A stretch of 61,599 nt of DNA, from contig NZ_JAEIJD010000013.1 of assembly GCF_016307205.1 (NCBI RefSeq), positions 1 through 61,599 of the forward strand, in the 5' to 3' direction. A program made the position numbers and the translations under genes. Positions 44,704 to 53,819 of the stretch are shown in pieces (the stretch's first letter is position 1; each line of letters starts with the position of its first letter). Below the pieces are notes generated by a model. It saw nothing but the letters and a program-made list of their open reading frames with translations, was not told the DNA's origin and made no database searches. Source of the DNA: Pontibaca salina (GTDB lineage Bacteria > Pseudomonadota > Alphaproteobacteria > Rhodobacterales > Rhodobacteraceae).

Positions 44704-45201
44704 TTAATGTCGGGTTTGCGTCGTAAGATTCGGGTGGGTCGGTCGCGGTTGGTCTGGGGTGTGCTGCGCACTGCGAAGGAAACATTGCCCCAGACCCTCA
44801 GCAATCTGCACCGCCTGCCATGCCGCCTCGCCGGTCAGGAAGGTGGCGGCAAACATCATTGCATCCTCGCGGTCCTGCCCGGCAGCGGCGGCAATCATCT
44901 GGGCAAAAACGCTTTCATGCCCGCCAAAACAGCGGCAAGTAAGACCGTGGCGCATTAAAGGACAGCGCGCGGTCGACAGGCACAGCCGCATCAGCGCATC
45001 GAAATCCTCAAACTGCTGCTGGCCGATCTCGTCCCCCATCAACAGACGGAAATCCTGCAAGACGCCATAGCGATGCGCCCCGCCCTCGCACCAGGCCCGC
45101 AGATACAGAACCGCACTCAATTCGACCGGCGGGAGTTCCTGCAACTGCCCCACGGCGGCACCGCCACGGTTTGGGGGTGATTTGCGCGCAGGGATAGTCA
45201 T
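44704..45201 (-). CDS. Unknown Cys-containing protein, third gene of hemP operon
   Basis: A 165-residue soluble protein of no recognised family. A central part with three closely spaced Cys and His (ARCPLMRHGLTCRCFGGHES) followed by helices (FAQMIAAAAGQDREDAMMFAATFL and EAAWQAVQIAEGLGQCF) could bind iron, haem or zinc; the N terminus is basic and Pro-rich. ATG 45201 overlaps the hemP stop by four bases, so its making is tied to HemP and it probably takes part in iron or haem use (inference). Confidence 0.75.
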   Translation of the reverse strand: MTIPARKSPPNRGGAAVGQLQELPPVELSAVLYLRAWCEGGAHRYGVLQDFRLLMGDEIGQQQFEDFDALMRLCLSTARCPLMRHGLTCRCFGGHESVFAQMIAAAAGQDREDAMMFAATFLTGEAAWQAVQIAEGLGQCFLRSAQHTPDQPRPTHPNLTTQTRH

Positions 45202-45374
45202 TTGGTCAAGATCAGCTTCCCCGCGCGGGTAATGCGCAGGGTATAAATTTGATCGTTTAGCACAATTTGGGCCGTGTCGCCGCCGTCGGTCAATATCCGG
45301 GCATTATGGCAGGGCACGCGCGAGGCCGGGGCAGGATTGTCGGCGTGCAATCTACGGTCAGTGGCGGCCATCAT
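45198..45374 (-). CDS. hemP: Hemin uptake protein HemP
   Basis: A 58-residue protein with the HemP core ARILTDGGDTAQIVLNDQ followed by IYTLRITRAGKLILTK, whose final GKLILTK is diagnostic. HemP proteins are small, iron-regulated and in some bacteria act as activators of haem-uptake genes. ATG 45374 overlaps the stop of the small upstream gene and its own stop overlaps the downstream gene, so three coupled genes form an operon. The open frame continues upstream to 45446 but without homology. Confidence 0.9.
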   Translation of the reverse strand: MMAATDRRLHADNPAPASRVPCHNARILTDGGDTAQIVLNDQIYTLRITRAGKLILTK

Positions 45375-45565
45375 GTCACGCTCCGGTCCAGCAGATGTTC
45401 CGCAATGGCACTGTCTTGCGCGGTCAAGCTCTCGCTCAGATGGCACAGCTCGCGGCAGGAGAATGCCACAGACGGGCGCAGGGATTCGGGCAATTGATGG
45501 CGCGGACGCGGCATGGCGGCGCGGGGCAAGGCGGAAGGGTCAGGCATTGGGGTTCCTCTAAACAT
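45371..45565 (-). CDS. Small unknown protein coupled to hemP
   Basis: A 64-residue protein (or 58 from the second Met) with two Cys in SFSCRELCHL-like order (FSCRELCHLSES) and a Pro/Arg-rich head. Its stop overlaps the hemP ATG by four bases, which argues that it is real. No family was recognised; a role in haem or iron handling or as a leader for hemP is possible. Confidence 0.6.
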   Translation of the reverse strand: MFRGTPMPDPSALPRAAMPRPRHQLPESLRPSVAFSCRELCHLSESLTAQDSAIAEHLLDRSVT

Positions 45566-45644
45566 GTTCGGGTCCGGGCTGCCTGAAATAAATAGGTGGC
45601 TAGGTGTGGCCCTATCCTGACCAAATCAATCGACTATGTCAAAC

Positions 45645-45660
45645 CTGATTTAATCAGTCA
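45645..45660. promoter_or_regulatory. Iron-responsive operator candidate before hemP operon
   Basis: The palindrome CTGATTTAATCAG (45645-45657) contains TGA-N9-TCA (45646-45660), the spacing described for RirA iron-responsive operators of alphaproteobacteria. It is about 80 bases before the first gene of the hemP operon. A related TGACCAAATCAA lies at 45618. Confidence 0.5.
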
Positions 45661-45831
45661 ATTTTTTCTGCCAGCCAATTTAGAGCTTCGTGCTAGCATT
45701 TCGATAAGCCTCTCTATCCGCAACGCCATGTCAGCAAAGCTGCAACGAAAAGCCCGCCAATCAGTTCCATCACCTCGCCGATCAACGCAGAAGTTGGCCG
45801 CCAGCGTCCACGCTCTTTATAGACATGCCGC

Positions 45832-45945
45832 ATGAACAGTATCGATCCCGAAGCCTGGCTGCGCTGGGTTCTCGCCCGCGCTGCAGACCACAAGATGGCC
45901 CGTCTCAAAAACCTCATGCCGTGGAACTGGGCGGCTGGGGAGTAA
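45832..45945 (+). mobile_element. IS66 transposase C-terminal remnant
   Basis: The 37 codons beginning [19 protein letters not shown] and ending [13 protein letters not shown] look like the final segment of an IS66-family TnpC (usually ...RIDELLPWNW). No terminal repeat was placed. The decayed sequence just before it (45740-45830) probably continues the same gene in a broken frame. Confidence 0.65.
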
Positions 45946-46057
45946 CACCGATCTGCAAACCCGCTGCCTCGCAGCAGGCGGCCCCGGTTCCCATAAGCGG
46001 GACGCGGCCAGTCGCGCGGATGGGAGCCGGTGTTGCCGCGCGGATGGGAGCCGACAT

Positions 46058-47443
46058 TCAGGTGACGCCGGAGCCGTGCGTTACTCTGCGCAGTGGCAAC
46101 ATCAACCTCGCGCGCAATCCGCCTTCCAGCCGATTCTCAAGCGTGATTTGACCACCATGTGCGATAATGATCGCCCGGGCGATGGATAGGCCAAGACCCG
46201 CGCCGCCGGTTTCAAGACTGCGGCTGTCGTCGCCGCGGGTGAACGGCTGGAACATGGTATCTAGGCGGTCCGGCGGAATTCCGGGTCCGTTATCGTCGAT
46301 GGTGATGATGGCATGCCGCTTGTCCTGCGCCAGCGTGGCGGTCGCTTCATCACCATACCGCAGCGCGTTGTCGATAAGGTTGCCAATGGCGCGGCCCAGT
46401 CCGACACGGCGGCCCGTCACGTGAACCGTGAGGTCGGCATTGCAGGTTGCGCCTCTATCCTCGCAAAGCCGGGTCAGCAGAGAGCCGACGTTGATCAACT
46501 CGGTCTTCTCGGAATCCTGCCCCTCTTTGGCATAACTGATCAGGCCGTCCGCCATCACGGTCATCTCGTCGAGGGTGCGGACCATCGCGTCGCGCTGCTC
46601 TTCATTATCGACCATTTCAGCGCGGATGCGCAGGCTTGTCATGGGCGTGCGCAGATCATGCCCCACAGCAGCAAGCATCCGCAAGCGCTCTGCGTCGAAC
46701 TGCGAGATTTCGGCTTGCATCGCATTGAATGCCTGCGCGGCCTTGCGCATCTCACGCGCCCCACGTTCCGGGATACGCGCCGTGTGATCGCCGCGCCCGG
46801 CTGCCTCAGCTGCACGGGAAAGCTGTTCAAGCGGTTGCGTCAGGTGGCGCGCAAGTGCAATGGAGACCCCAAGCACGCAGAAAAGCGACAGGGCGAGCAC
46901 CGTGAGAAACGGCTTGCCATCGACGCGGCCGGGGCGTGGGGATGCACCGCTGGTCACGACGTTGAGCCATTCTGCCTGGTCGTCTCTTGCGCTCAGCGGT
47001 ATTGTGATGGCAATCACCTGATCCGTGCGAAAGCGGCCCCGACGCTCGGGCGCATCAGGGGGGATCGGGCGGTCGATGATGGCAACATTCACATCCGCGC
47101 GTTCCAACGTCTCCATCAGGCCCTGCGCGATATATCTCGACCGGCTGTCAGCGGCGCTTTCCGTCAGCAACGGGGCATCGTCCACCCTCACACGGGCGAA
47201 ACGGGTGGAGGCGTCTCGGGCAATCACCCGTCGGACCTGCGCGTTGACAGCTTCCATCGCCGGAATGAGGGCCGCGATCCGCTCGATCTCGCGGTCTTCG
47301 CTGGCTTGTTTGTCAAACCGTTGCTGCTGAAAATTAAGGACGGCCAGCGCGATGAGGTTGGCGACAAGGATTGTGATCGCCAACAAAAGAACGATACGAC
47401 CTGCCAATCCATCGGGGTAAAGACGTTTGAGGCGCTGCATCAT
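46058..47443 (-). CDS. Sensor histidine kinase
   Basis: A 461-residue membrane kinase. Two membrane segments (IVLLLAITILVANLIALAVL; FLTVLALSLFCVLGVSIAL) enclose a periplasmic sensor of about 130 residues; HAMP follows (RHLTQPLEQLSRAAEAAGRGD), then the H box AAVGHDLRTPMTSLR, the N box NLIDNALRYG, DDNGPGIP (G1) and GGAGLGLSIARAI (G2). It is the EnvZ-like type. Its start overlaps the response regulator stop by four bases. The target probably includes the divergent EF-hand gene and the RND pump (inference). Confidence 0.94.
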   Translation of the reverse strand: MMQRLKRLYPDGLAGRIVLLLAITILVANLIALAVLNFQQQRFDKQASEDREIERIAALIPAMEAVNAQVRRVIARDASTRFARVRVDDAPLLTESAADSRSRYIAQGLMETLERADVNVAIIDRPIPPDAPERRGRFRTDQVIAITIPLSARDDQAEWLNVVTSGASPRPGRVDGKPFLTVLALSLFCVLGVSIALARHLTQPLEQLSRAAEAAGRGDHTARIPERGAREMRKAAQAFNAMQAEISQFDAERLRMLAAVGHDLRTPMTSLRIRAEMVDNEEQRDAMVRTLDEMTVMADGLISYAKEGQDSEKTELINVGSLLTRLCEDRGATCNADLTVHVTGRRVGLGRAIGNLIDNALRYGDEATATLAQDKRHAIITIDDNGPGIPPDRLDTMFQPFTRGDDSRSLETGGAGLGLSIARAIIIAHGGQITLENRLEGGLRARLMLPLRRVTHGSGVT

Positions 47444-48159
47444 GGGGCCTCAGTCACATCCGCGACCAGCCTATAGCCGCCGCCCCATTCGGTAACAAGG
47501 ATTTGCGGGTTTTTCGGGTCGGATTCGATTTTACGGCGCAGACGGCTGATCTGGTTGTCTATGGCACGGTCATAGGCTTTCGGTTCGCGCCCCGCAGTCC
47601 GGTCGAGCAAGGTTGAGCGGCTGAGCACCGTGCGCGGCTGATCGAGGAATATGCCCAGAAGGCGGTTTTCGGCGCTGGTCAGATCGACGGTGAGTCCACC
47701 TTCGTGGATCAGGGTCAGGCGATCGGGGTCATGCACCCATGAGGCAAATGCCCGTCGTCCACTTGGCGGTGCGGAAATCTCCGGCGGTGCGCGGCGCAGG
47801 ATCGCACGGACCCGCGCCAGCAACTCGCGCGGGTTGAAAGGTTTGACAAGATAGTCATCGGCCCCAAGCTCCAGCCCGACGATGCGGTCGGTCTCGTCCG
47901 CCATCGCGGTCAGCAACAGCACCGGCGGACCGTCATGCGCGACGAGCCAGCGGCACAGGCTGAGCCCATCCTCCCCCGGCATCATGATGTCGAGAACGAC
48001 AATATGAATTGCCGCCTCGGCCAAAATTTCGCGCGCTTCGGCCGCATGGGCGGCGAGCCGCGTCCGAAAGCCCTGCTTGCGCAGATATTGGCCCAGCGGC
48101 TCGCGAATGTCGCGGGCATCGTCAACGATAAGGATCTGGGGCGCAATTGGGTCGGTCAT
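47440..48159 (-). CDS. OmpR-family response regulator
   Basis: A 239-residue regulator: receiver domain with acidic pair in LIVDDARDI, phospho-acceptor Asp in VVLDIMMPGEDG, Thr in LLLTAM and Lys in DDYLVKPF, then a C-terminal winged helix (TSAENRLLGIFL; RAIDNQISRLRRKIE; TEWGGGYRLVA). First gene of the two-gene operon. Divergent from the EF-hand gene across 242 bases with an inverted repeat that may be its operator. Confidence 0.95.
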   Translation of the reverse strand: MTDPIAPQILIVDDARDIREPLGQYLRKQGFRTRLAAHAAEAREILAEAAIHIVVLDIMMPGEDGLSLCRWLVAHDGPPVLLLTAMADETDRIVGLELGADDYLVKPFNPRELLARVRAILRRAPPEISAPPSGRRAFASWVHDPDRLTLIHEGGLTVDLTSAENRLLGIFLDQPRTVLSRSTLLDRTAGREPKAYDRAIDNQISRLRRKIESDPKNPQILVTEWGGGYRLVADVTEAP

Positions 48160-48258
48160 GGCGTCTCTCCTTGGACCCTTTCTTGGTGTCCATCGCAGTC
48201 AATAGCATCCTTCTCCCTTTGGAAATCAACCAGCAGACAGACCATTTCCTGTCTCAAT

Positions 48259-48293
48259 TGTCGCAAGATGTATCAGGCCGCCACCTTGCGACA
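48259..48293. promoter_or_regulatory. Inverted repeat TGTCGCAAG-N17-CTTGCGACA in divergent region
   Basis: Perfect 9-base half sites at 48259-48267 and 48285-48293, with a third related TGGCGACAAAG at 48296. It lies between the response regulator and the EF-hand gene and is a good candidate binding site for the regulator. Confidence 0.5.
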
Positions 48294-48401
48294 CATGGCG
48301 ACAAAGTGGCGTTCGCGCTGACACACCTTTTTGCACAATATCCCCTAAGTGAGGATCACCGAGGCACTCCTTGCCTCATCAGAACCCCGAAAGGAAACGA
48401 C

Positions 48402-48956
48402 ATGACAAACTCGAAAATCCTCCCCGGCACATTTGTCGCCGTTACCGCTCTGCTGTCAGGCTTGACGGTTGCCACGGCGCAAACCTCTCCGACCGCCGCG
48501 CCAGCTCAGGTCGAAACAAGCGCCGATGCGCCCGAAGCCACCCGCGCCGACTTTCGCAAGGGCCACGGCCATCGCGGCGGACACGGAATGATGCGCCATA
48601 TCATGAAAAAGGTCGATGCCAACGGGGATGGTGCCGTGACGCAGGAGGAAATCGACACGTTTCGCGCGGCGATCGTGACCGAAGCCGACGTATCCGGCGA
48701 GGGTGACATCTCGCTTGATGAGTTCGAGACGATCTACCTCGAAATGACGCGCGAGCGGATGGTGGACGCTTTCCAGAGCCTCGACGCGGATGGCGATGGC
48801 GTGGTGACACAGGCCGAAATGGATGCGCGGTTTGGCAACGTGGTCGAGCGGATGGACCGCAACGATGACGGCAAACTGGACCGCGATGATCGCGGCGGCC
48901 GTGATCAAAAGGGCCATCAGCGCGATGGCAAACGTCACGGTGACCGTCGCGGGTGA
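48402..48956 (+). CDS. Exported EF-hand protein
   Basis: A 184-residue protein with a signal peptide (LPGTFVAVTALLSGLTVATA) and four EF-hand loops: DANGDGAVTQEEI, DVSGEGDISLDEF, DADGDGVVTQAEM and DRNDDGKLDRDD. A His/Gly-rich stretch (GHGHRGGHGMMRH) precedes them and a His/Arg-rich tail follows. It would bind calcium or other divalent metals in the periplasm. ATG 48402 follows AAAGGAAAC. Divergent from the kinase pair; similar EF-hand genes are often regulated by two-component systems next to RND pumps. Confidence 0.9.
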   Translation: MTNSKILPGTFVAVTALLSGLTVATAQTSPTAAPAQVETSADAPEATRADFRKGHGHRGGHGMMRHIMKKVDANGDGAVTQEEIDTFRAAIVTEADVSGEGDISLDEFETIYLEMTRERMVDAFQSLDADGDGVVTQAEMDARFGNVVERMDRNDDGKLDRDDRGGRDQKGHQRDGKRHGDRRG

Positions 48957-48962
48957 CAAGGA

Positions 48963-48992
48963 TGCGGCGGAGGTAAATCAGCCTCCGCCGCA
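48963..48992 (+). terminator. Hairpin after EF-hand gene
   Basis: A perfect 11-base stem (TGCGGCGGAGG / CCTCCGCCGCA) with an 8-base loop, seven bases after the stop. No T tract. It separates the EF-hand transcript from the RND genes or limits read-through into them. Confidence 0.6.
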
Positions 48993-49213
48993 ACTACTGC
49001 AAATTGAACAGAGACTGGCGTACGCGCAGTTCAGACCTGCACCCATGCCGCGCTGGCGGGCAAATCTGGTCGGTTTTCTGATCCTTCCTGTCGGAGCCGC
49101 GCTCAAGCAACAGCTCGTCGCCCGTGACGCACACCTTGCGCCGCATGGTCGGGGAAGCAACCGGACACTTCGGGCCGGTCAGGATTCGGCTAGTAAATCA
49201 GAGAAGTTATCAA

Positions 49214-50434
49214 ATGCGTAAGTTCGTCACTTTGGTCACCGCAGCATTGATCCTTGCCGGATCATATCTCATCGCTTTTGGTGTTCCAGCTTCTCTTGGA
49301 CCCGTTGCCGGCGTTGTGGGCGAGAGTGGCGATCAAACCAACACTCCCGCTCGCGCGGCGCAGGGGGGCCGCCCCGCCGGCGCACCAAAGGGCGCAAACG
49401 CGACGACGGTGGTTTTGACCCCGCTGGAAATGCAACCCTACGAAGATATCCTGCGCGCCATAGGAAGTGCGAAAGCACTGCGCAGTGCGGATGTGGTCGC
49501 GAATGCATCGGGTGAAGTGACCGAGATTAACCTCGCCGCCAATCGGCAGGTTTCGGCTGGCGATGTTCTGGTGCAGCTTGATGCCCGGACCGAGGTGTTC
49601 AACCTTGAGATCGCACAGACCGAACTTGACCAGACCCGTGACATTATCCAGCGGTATGAACAGTTGCAGGCGACTGGAAACTCCACCGTAACCGACGTCA
49701 CGTTGTCCGAGGCAAGGGTGGCCCAACGGCTTGCCGAAGCAAAGGTCGGGCTGGCACAGTCTGCACTGGACGACCGGACCATACGGGCGCCGATCGCGGG
49801 CAAGCTGAGTCTGAGCGATCTGGAAATCGGCGACATCCTGACCGCGGGCAGTACCATCGTGACCATCGACGATTCCGAAGCCTTGCTGGTGGAATTCGAG
49901 CTGCCGGAACGCTCCATCGGCTTGCTGGCCAAGGATCAGACCGTTCTGGCCAGCACCCCGACCTTCACAGGGCACGTTTTCGAGGGCGAGATCGTGTCCT
50001 TTGACAGCCGCATCGACAGCGTGACGCGCAGTGTCACGGTCAAGGCGCGGATCGAGAACCCCGATGCCCTGCTCTGGCCGGGCATGACATTTGCCGTGCG
50101 CATGATCCATGAAGGCGATCCACTGGCGGTTTTGCCTGCCACCGCAATCAGCTGGTCGCGCAGCGGATCAGGCGTGTGGATCGCCGACGGCGGCGTTGCC
50201 AAGCGCGTGCCGGCAACCATCCTGTTTCGGCGCAATGGCCGGGTGTGGATCGACGCCGATATTGCCACTGGTACGCTGGTCGTCTCCGAAGGCGCGCAGA
50301 AACTACGCGCTGGATCGCGCATCACGGCCAAGAACGCCCCGGTCGAGGCGCCTGCGATGGTGCCGCACCAGGCGACACCGGAAATCGGACAGGCCGAACC
50401 AGAACAGCCAACCGAGTCCGAGGAACCGACATGA
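49214..50434 (+). CDS. RND efflux periplasmic adaptor (membrane-fusion protein)
   Basis: A 406-residue adaptor anchored by an N-terminal helix (LVTAALILAGSYLIAFGVPA). It has a lipoyl-type half motif (SGEVTEINLAANRQVSAGDVLVQLD), an alpha-helical hairpin (LEIAQTELDQTRDIIQRYEQL; RVAQRLAEAKVGLAQSALDDRTIRAPIAGKLS), a beta-barrel domain and a C-terminal acidic tail. It joins an inner-membrane pump to an outer-membrane channel not encoded here. It overlaps the pump gene by four bases (ATGA). ATG 49214 is preferred over a longer upstream frame. Confidence 0.93.
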   Translation: MRKFVTLVTAALILAGSYLIAFGVPASLGPVAGVVGESGDQTNTPARAAQGGRPAGAPKGANATTVVLTPLEMQPYEDILRAIGSAKALRSADVVANASGEVTEINLAANRQVSAGDVLVQLDARTEVFNLEIAQTELDQTRDIIQRYEQLQATGNSTVTDVTLSEARVAQRLAEAKVGLAQSALDDRTIRAPIAGKLSLSDLEIGDILTAGSTIVTIDDSEALLVEFELPERSIGLLAKDQTVLASTPTFTGHVFEGEIVSFDSRIDSVTRSVTVKARIENPDALLWPGMTFAVRMIHEGDPLAVLPATAISWSRSGSGVWIADGGVAKRVPATILFRRNGRVWIDADIATGTLVVSEGAQKLRAGSRITAKNAPVEAPAMVPHQATPEIGQAEPEQPTESEEPT

Positions 50435-53400
50435 GCACCGCTAGACCTCAAGCTCGCAAGTCCGGCCTCGCAAACCTCTTTGTCGCCCGCCCCTTGTTCG
50501 GCATCGTCATCAACCTACTGATCCTGATCGCGGGGCTTGCCGCGCTGGTATCGGTGGACGTGCGCGAAATGCCGGATGTGGACCAGCCCGTGCTATCGGT
50601 TCGGACCACTTACGAAGGGGCCGTCGCTGCTACCGTCGACCAGCATGTCACGCAGGTGCTGGAGGATGCGCTGAGCGCGCTGGAGGGGCTGTCTTATATC
50701 GAGTCGAGCTCCTCGAGCGGCTCAAGCCGCATCACCATCGATCTTTCGACGGGCACCGACGTCAACATTGCCGCGAACGAGGCGCGTGAAATCGTGTCGG
50801 CAACGCTGCGCCAGCTTCCCGATGATATCGACGACCCGACGGTCACGAAAAGCGACAGCAACGCCGATGCCATCATCCGGCTGGCCATCCTGGGCAATGC
50901 CACCTTTGACGAGATGACACAGCTGGCCGAGGGCGTGGTCTATGACCGCCTGTCACTGATCGACGGCATCGCTGAGGTCACCGTGCGTGGCAACCGGGCC
51001 AATGAATTTCGCGTGACGCTCGACATGCCCTCGCTGCTCAGCCGCGGGCTGACGGTGTTCGATGTCTCGGACGCATTGACGGCTCTGCGCGATGACACGC
51101 CGCTGGGCGATCTGGAATCATCGTCGCAGACCCTGGCCCTGCGCGTCGGCAACGCCGAAGTGACCGCCGACAGTGTTGGCCAGATCCCCGTCAACGCGAC
51201 AACCCGCGTATCCGACGTCGCCTATGTTCAGGTGGTCCCCGAGGACAGCGATGTCTTTGCCCGCGTCAACGGCCAGCCTGCGATCGGGCTGGACATCAGC
51301 CGCCAGTCTGTCGGCAACACGCTTGATATCTCGAAGGCGGTGCGCGCGGCGGTCGAAGAGCTGCGCACCGATTTGCCCGATAACGTGGATATCATCATCA
51401 CCTCGGATGACGGTGTGTTTATCGAAGGGTCAATCGACGAGGTGGTCAAGTCCATCGGTCTGGCCACCATAATCGTGATCGCGGTCATCTTTGCCTTTCT
51501 GCGCTCGCTCCGCGCCACAGTGATCCCCGCGGTCACCATCCCGGTGGCGCTGGTCGGCACTGTTGCGGCGATCTGGCTAACCGGGTTTTCCGTCAACACC
51601 ATCAGCCTTCTGGCACTGGTGCTGGCCACCGGCATGGTCGTCGACGACGCCATCGTCGTGATCGAGAACATCGTGCGCAAGCGCAAACAGGGCATGGGAG
51701 CTTTTGCGGCAGCGGCCGCCGGCACAAACGAGGTGTTTTTCGCCGTCATCTCGACCACGGCAACACTGGCCGCCGTGTTTATCCCGATCTCTTTCCTGCC
51801 GGGTCAGGCGGGGGGCGTATTCAGCGAGTTCGGCTTCGTTCTGGCCTTTGCTGTCACTCTGTCGTCGATCACAGCGCTGACCTTGGTGCCTGTGCTGGCG
51901 GCATTCCTTGATCCGGGCAAACCTGATCCAAAGCGCGCCAAGGTGCCAGACACGCCCGGGGTATTCGCACGCGGCTTCGATATGGTCATGGATCGGGCAA
52001 TTCGCGCGCCAGTAATCGTACTGGCCGTCGCCATCGGGTTTGCGCTTATCGCAGCCGGTGGGGCAAGCTCGCTATCATCCAGCATCACGCCTGACGAAGA
52101 TCGGGGTTTCTTCCTGATCCAGGCGCGCGGGGCGTCCGATACCACCGTCGAATACCTTGAAACCCAAATCACACGAGTCGAGGATATCCTGACACCCTAC
52201 CGAATGCGCGGAGACATCGACGCCGTCCAAAGCATCATCGGCGTGGGTGGCGGCACCAACGCTTTTATCATCGTGCGGCTTCCGGACTGGGCTGAGCGCG
52301 ACCGCAGCCAGCAGGAAATCATCGCAGAGGTCAGCCGCCAGCTGACCGAGGTGCCGGGCGTTCAGGTCAATGCCCGCTCGACCAACAGCCTGAACATCCG
52401 TGGCGCGGGGCGTGGCTTGCAATTCGCGGTCACGGGCACCGATGTCGCGGCGATGACGGACGCTGCCGATTCCCTCGTAGCCGCGATGGCTGACGACGAC
52501 ACGTTCCTCAATGCTCAGCTTTCCAGCGACAGCGTACAAGCGCAATACGAGCTGCGGGTGGACCCCGACATGGCGCGCGTCTTCGGCCTGACCGAAGCCG
52601 AGATCGCGCGAACGGTGAGTGCCATGGTGCAGGGCAACATCGCTGTCACGGTATTTGACGACGATACCGAAACCGACGTGAACGTCGTGCCGGGCGGGCC
52701 GCCGATCGACGATCCAACGGATCTGGAAACAATTTTTCTGCGCTTACCTGAAGGGGGCTACATCCCGCTCTCGGCCGCAGCGACCCTGGAGCCGGTGGTC
52801 AGCCAGTCCGTAATTGAGCGTCAGAACGGATCGCTGGCGGTGGCGGTTCAGGCCAATCTGGACCAGGGCGTTGATCTGGGCACCGCAATGACCCAACTGA
52901 CCGAGATTGCCGCAGCCAGCCTACCGGATGGCATGGGTATCATCTTCACCGGCGAAGCAGCGACCCTGACGGACAGCCAGTCGGGCATGTATATGGTATT
53001 CGGAGTCGCGATCATTGTTGTTTTGCTGGTGCTGGCCGCCCAGTTCGAAAGCGTGGCCAGCGCGGTTGTCATTATGCTCACGGTCCCCTTCGGCCTTGCC
53101 GCCGCACTTCTGGCAATCTCACTCACGGGCGGTTCCCTGAACTACTACAGCCAAATCGGACTGGTGATGCTGATCGGCGTCATGGCCAAAAATGGCATCC
53201 TCATCGTTGAGTTCGCCAACCAGCTGCGTGCGGCGGGGCAAGATATCGACAGTGCCATCCGCGACGCCCTGCGCCTGCGCATCCGACCGGTGATGATGAC
53301 AATGGTGTCAACGGTGTTTGGCGGTTTACCGCTGATCCTGACATCCGGTGCCGGCGCCGAGGCGCGCATCGCTGTCGGTTGGGTGATCGTCGGCGGGCTT

Positions 53401-53544
53401 GGCTTCGCCACTCTGTTCACCCTGTTCCTGACGCCTGTGTTCTACCGCTGGATCGCGATTTGGGGGGCTGCCCCCGGCATGGCAGCCGAGCGATTGAGCC
53501 GCGAAAATGCTGCAGCTTTGCCTCTGCCTGCCTCACCTCCATGA
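50431..53544 (+). CDS. RND inner-membrane efflux pump (HAE-1 type)
   Basis: A 1037-residue pump of the AcrB/MexB fold with 12 expected membrane helices, starting RPLFGIVINLLILIAGLAAL. The proton-relay Asp pair is in GMVVDDAIVVIENI; YEGAVAATVDQHVTQVLEDAL is the usual N-terminal periplasmic part, and GVMAKNGILIVEFANQLR and LILTSGAGAEARIAVGWVIVGG are the later helices. It exports drugs, detergents or metabolites; the substrate cannot be told. The start overlaps the adaptor stop. Confidence 0.95.
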   Translation: MSTARPQARKSGLANLFVARPLFGIVINLLILIAGLAALVSVDVREMPDVDQPVLSVRTTYEGAVAATVDQHVTQVLEDALSALEGLSYIESSSSSGSSRITIDLSTGTDVNIAANEAREIVSATLRQLPDDIDDPTVTKSDSNADAIIRLAILGNATFDEMTQLAEGVVYDRLSLIDGIAEVTVRGNRANEFRVTLDMPSLLSRGLTVFDVSDALTALRDDTPLGDLESSSQTLALRVGNAEVTADSVGQIPVNATTRVSDVAYVQVVPEDSDVFARVNGQPAIGLDISRQSVGNTLDISKAVRAAVEELRTDLPDNVDIIITSDDGVFIEGSIDEVVKSIGLATIIVIAVIFAFLRSLRATVIPAVTIPVALVGTVAAIWLTGFSVNTISLLALVLATGMVVDDAIVVIENIVRKRKQGMGAFAAAAAGTNEVFFAVISTTATLAAVFIPISFLPGQAGGVFSEFGFVLAFAVTLSSITALTLVPVLAAFLDPGKPDPKRAKVPDTPGVFARGFDMVMDRAIRAPVIVLAVAIGFALIAAGGASSLSSSITPDEDRGFFLIQARGASDTTVEYLETQITRVEDILTPYRMRGDIDAVQSIIGVGGGTNAFIIVRLPDWAERDRSQQEIIAEVSRQLTEVPGVQVNARSTNSLNIRGAGRGLQFAVTGTDVAAMTDAADSLVAAMADDDTFLNAQLSSDSVQAQYELRVDPDMARVFGLTEAEIARTVSAMVQGNIAVTVFDDDTETDVNVVPGGPPIDDPTDLETIFLRLPEGGYIPLSAAATLEPVVSQSVIERQNGSLAVAVQANLDQGVDLGTAMTQLTEIAAASLPDGMGIIFTGEAATLTDSQSGMYMVFGVAIIVVLLVLAAQFESVASAVVIMLTVPFGLAAALLAISLTGGSLNYYSQIGLVMLIGVMAKNGILIVEFANQLRAAGQDIDSAIRDALRLRIRPVMMTMVSTVFGGLPLILTSGAGAEARIAVGWVIVGGLGFATLFTLFLTPVFYRWIAIWGAAPGMAAERLSRENAAALPLPASPP

Positions 53545-53819
53545 AGGCAAAACCATCGTTTACATCGAATTAGAGTGGTTAAACGGGACTCACCACAGAC
53601 GGCTACAGAGTTTGCGCGCATAATCCGACAGACGGATCGCGCCGCCGCTCAGCTTGCTGGCTGCACCGGGAGTGTCTCCAAAGCTCTGCCTTGGAGTGCA
53701 GCCCTCTGGCGTTTGCGCGCGGCATATGGCCAAGTTTTGGGAGACCTCGGCGCGAGCGGCGATGCAACTCTCGTAACTCCACGACTTCAGATCACTCCAG
53801 CGTCAAAGGAAAGAATGCC
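53545..53819. other. Intergenic region after RND pump
   Basis: About 275 bases holding no recognised gene; a long open frame from 53575 runs into the Tat-type gene but only its part from 53998 looks coding. It contains a good ribosome site (AAAGGAAAG) before a 34-codon frame. Confidence 0.4.

Noticed and set aside
45951-46057. Short direct repeat CGCGCGGATGGGAGCCG near 46016-46054
   Set aside because: Just two imperfect copies in a non-coding gap; too little to define an element.
46313-47476. A 387-codon plus-strand frame opposite the histidine kinase
   Set aside because: Antisense shadow; the kinase boxes are all on the minus strand.
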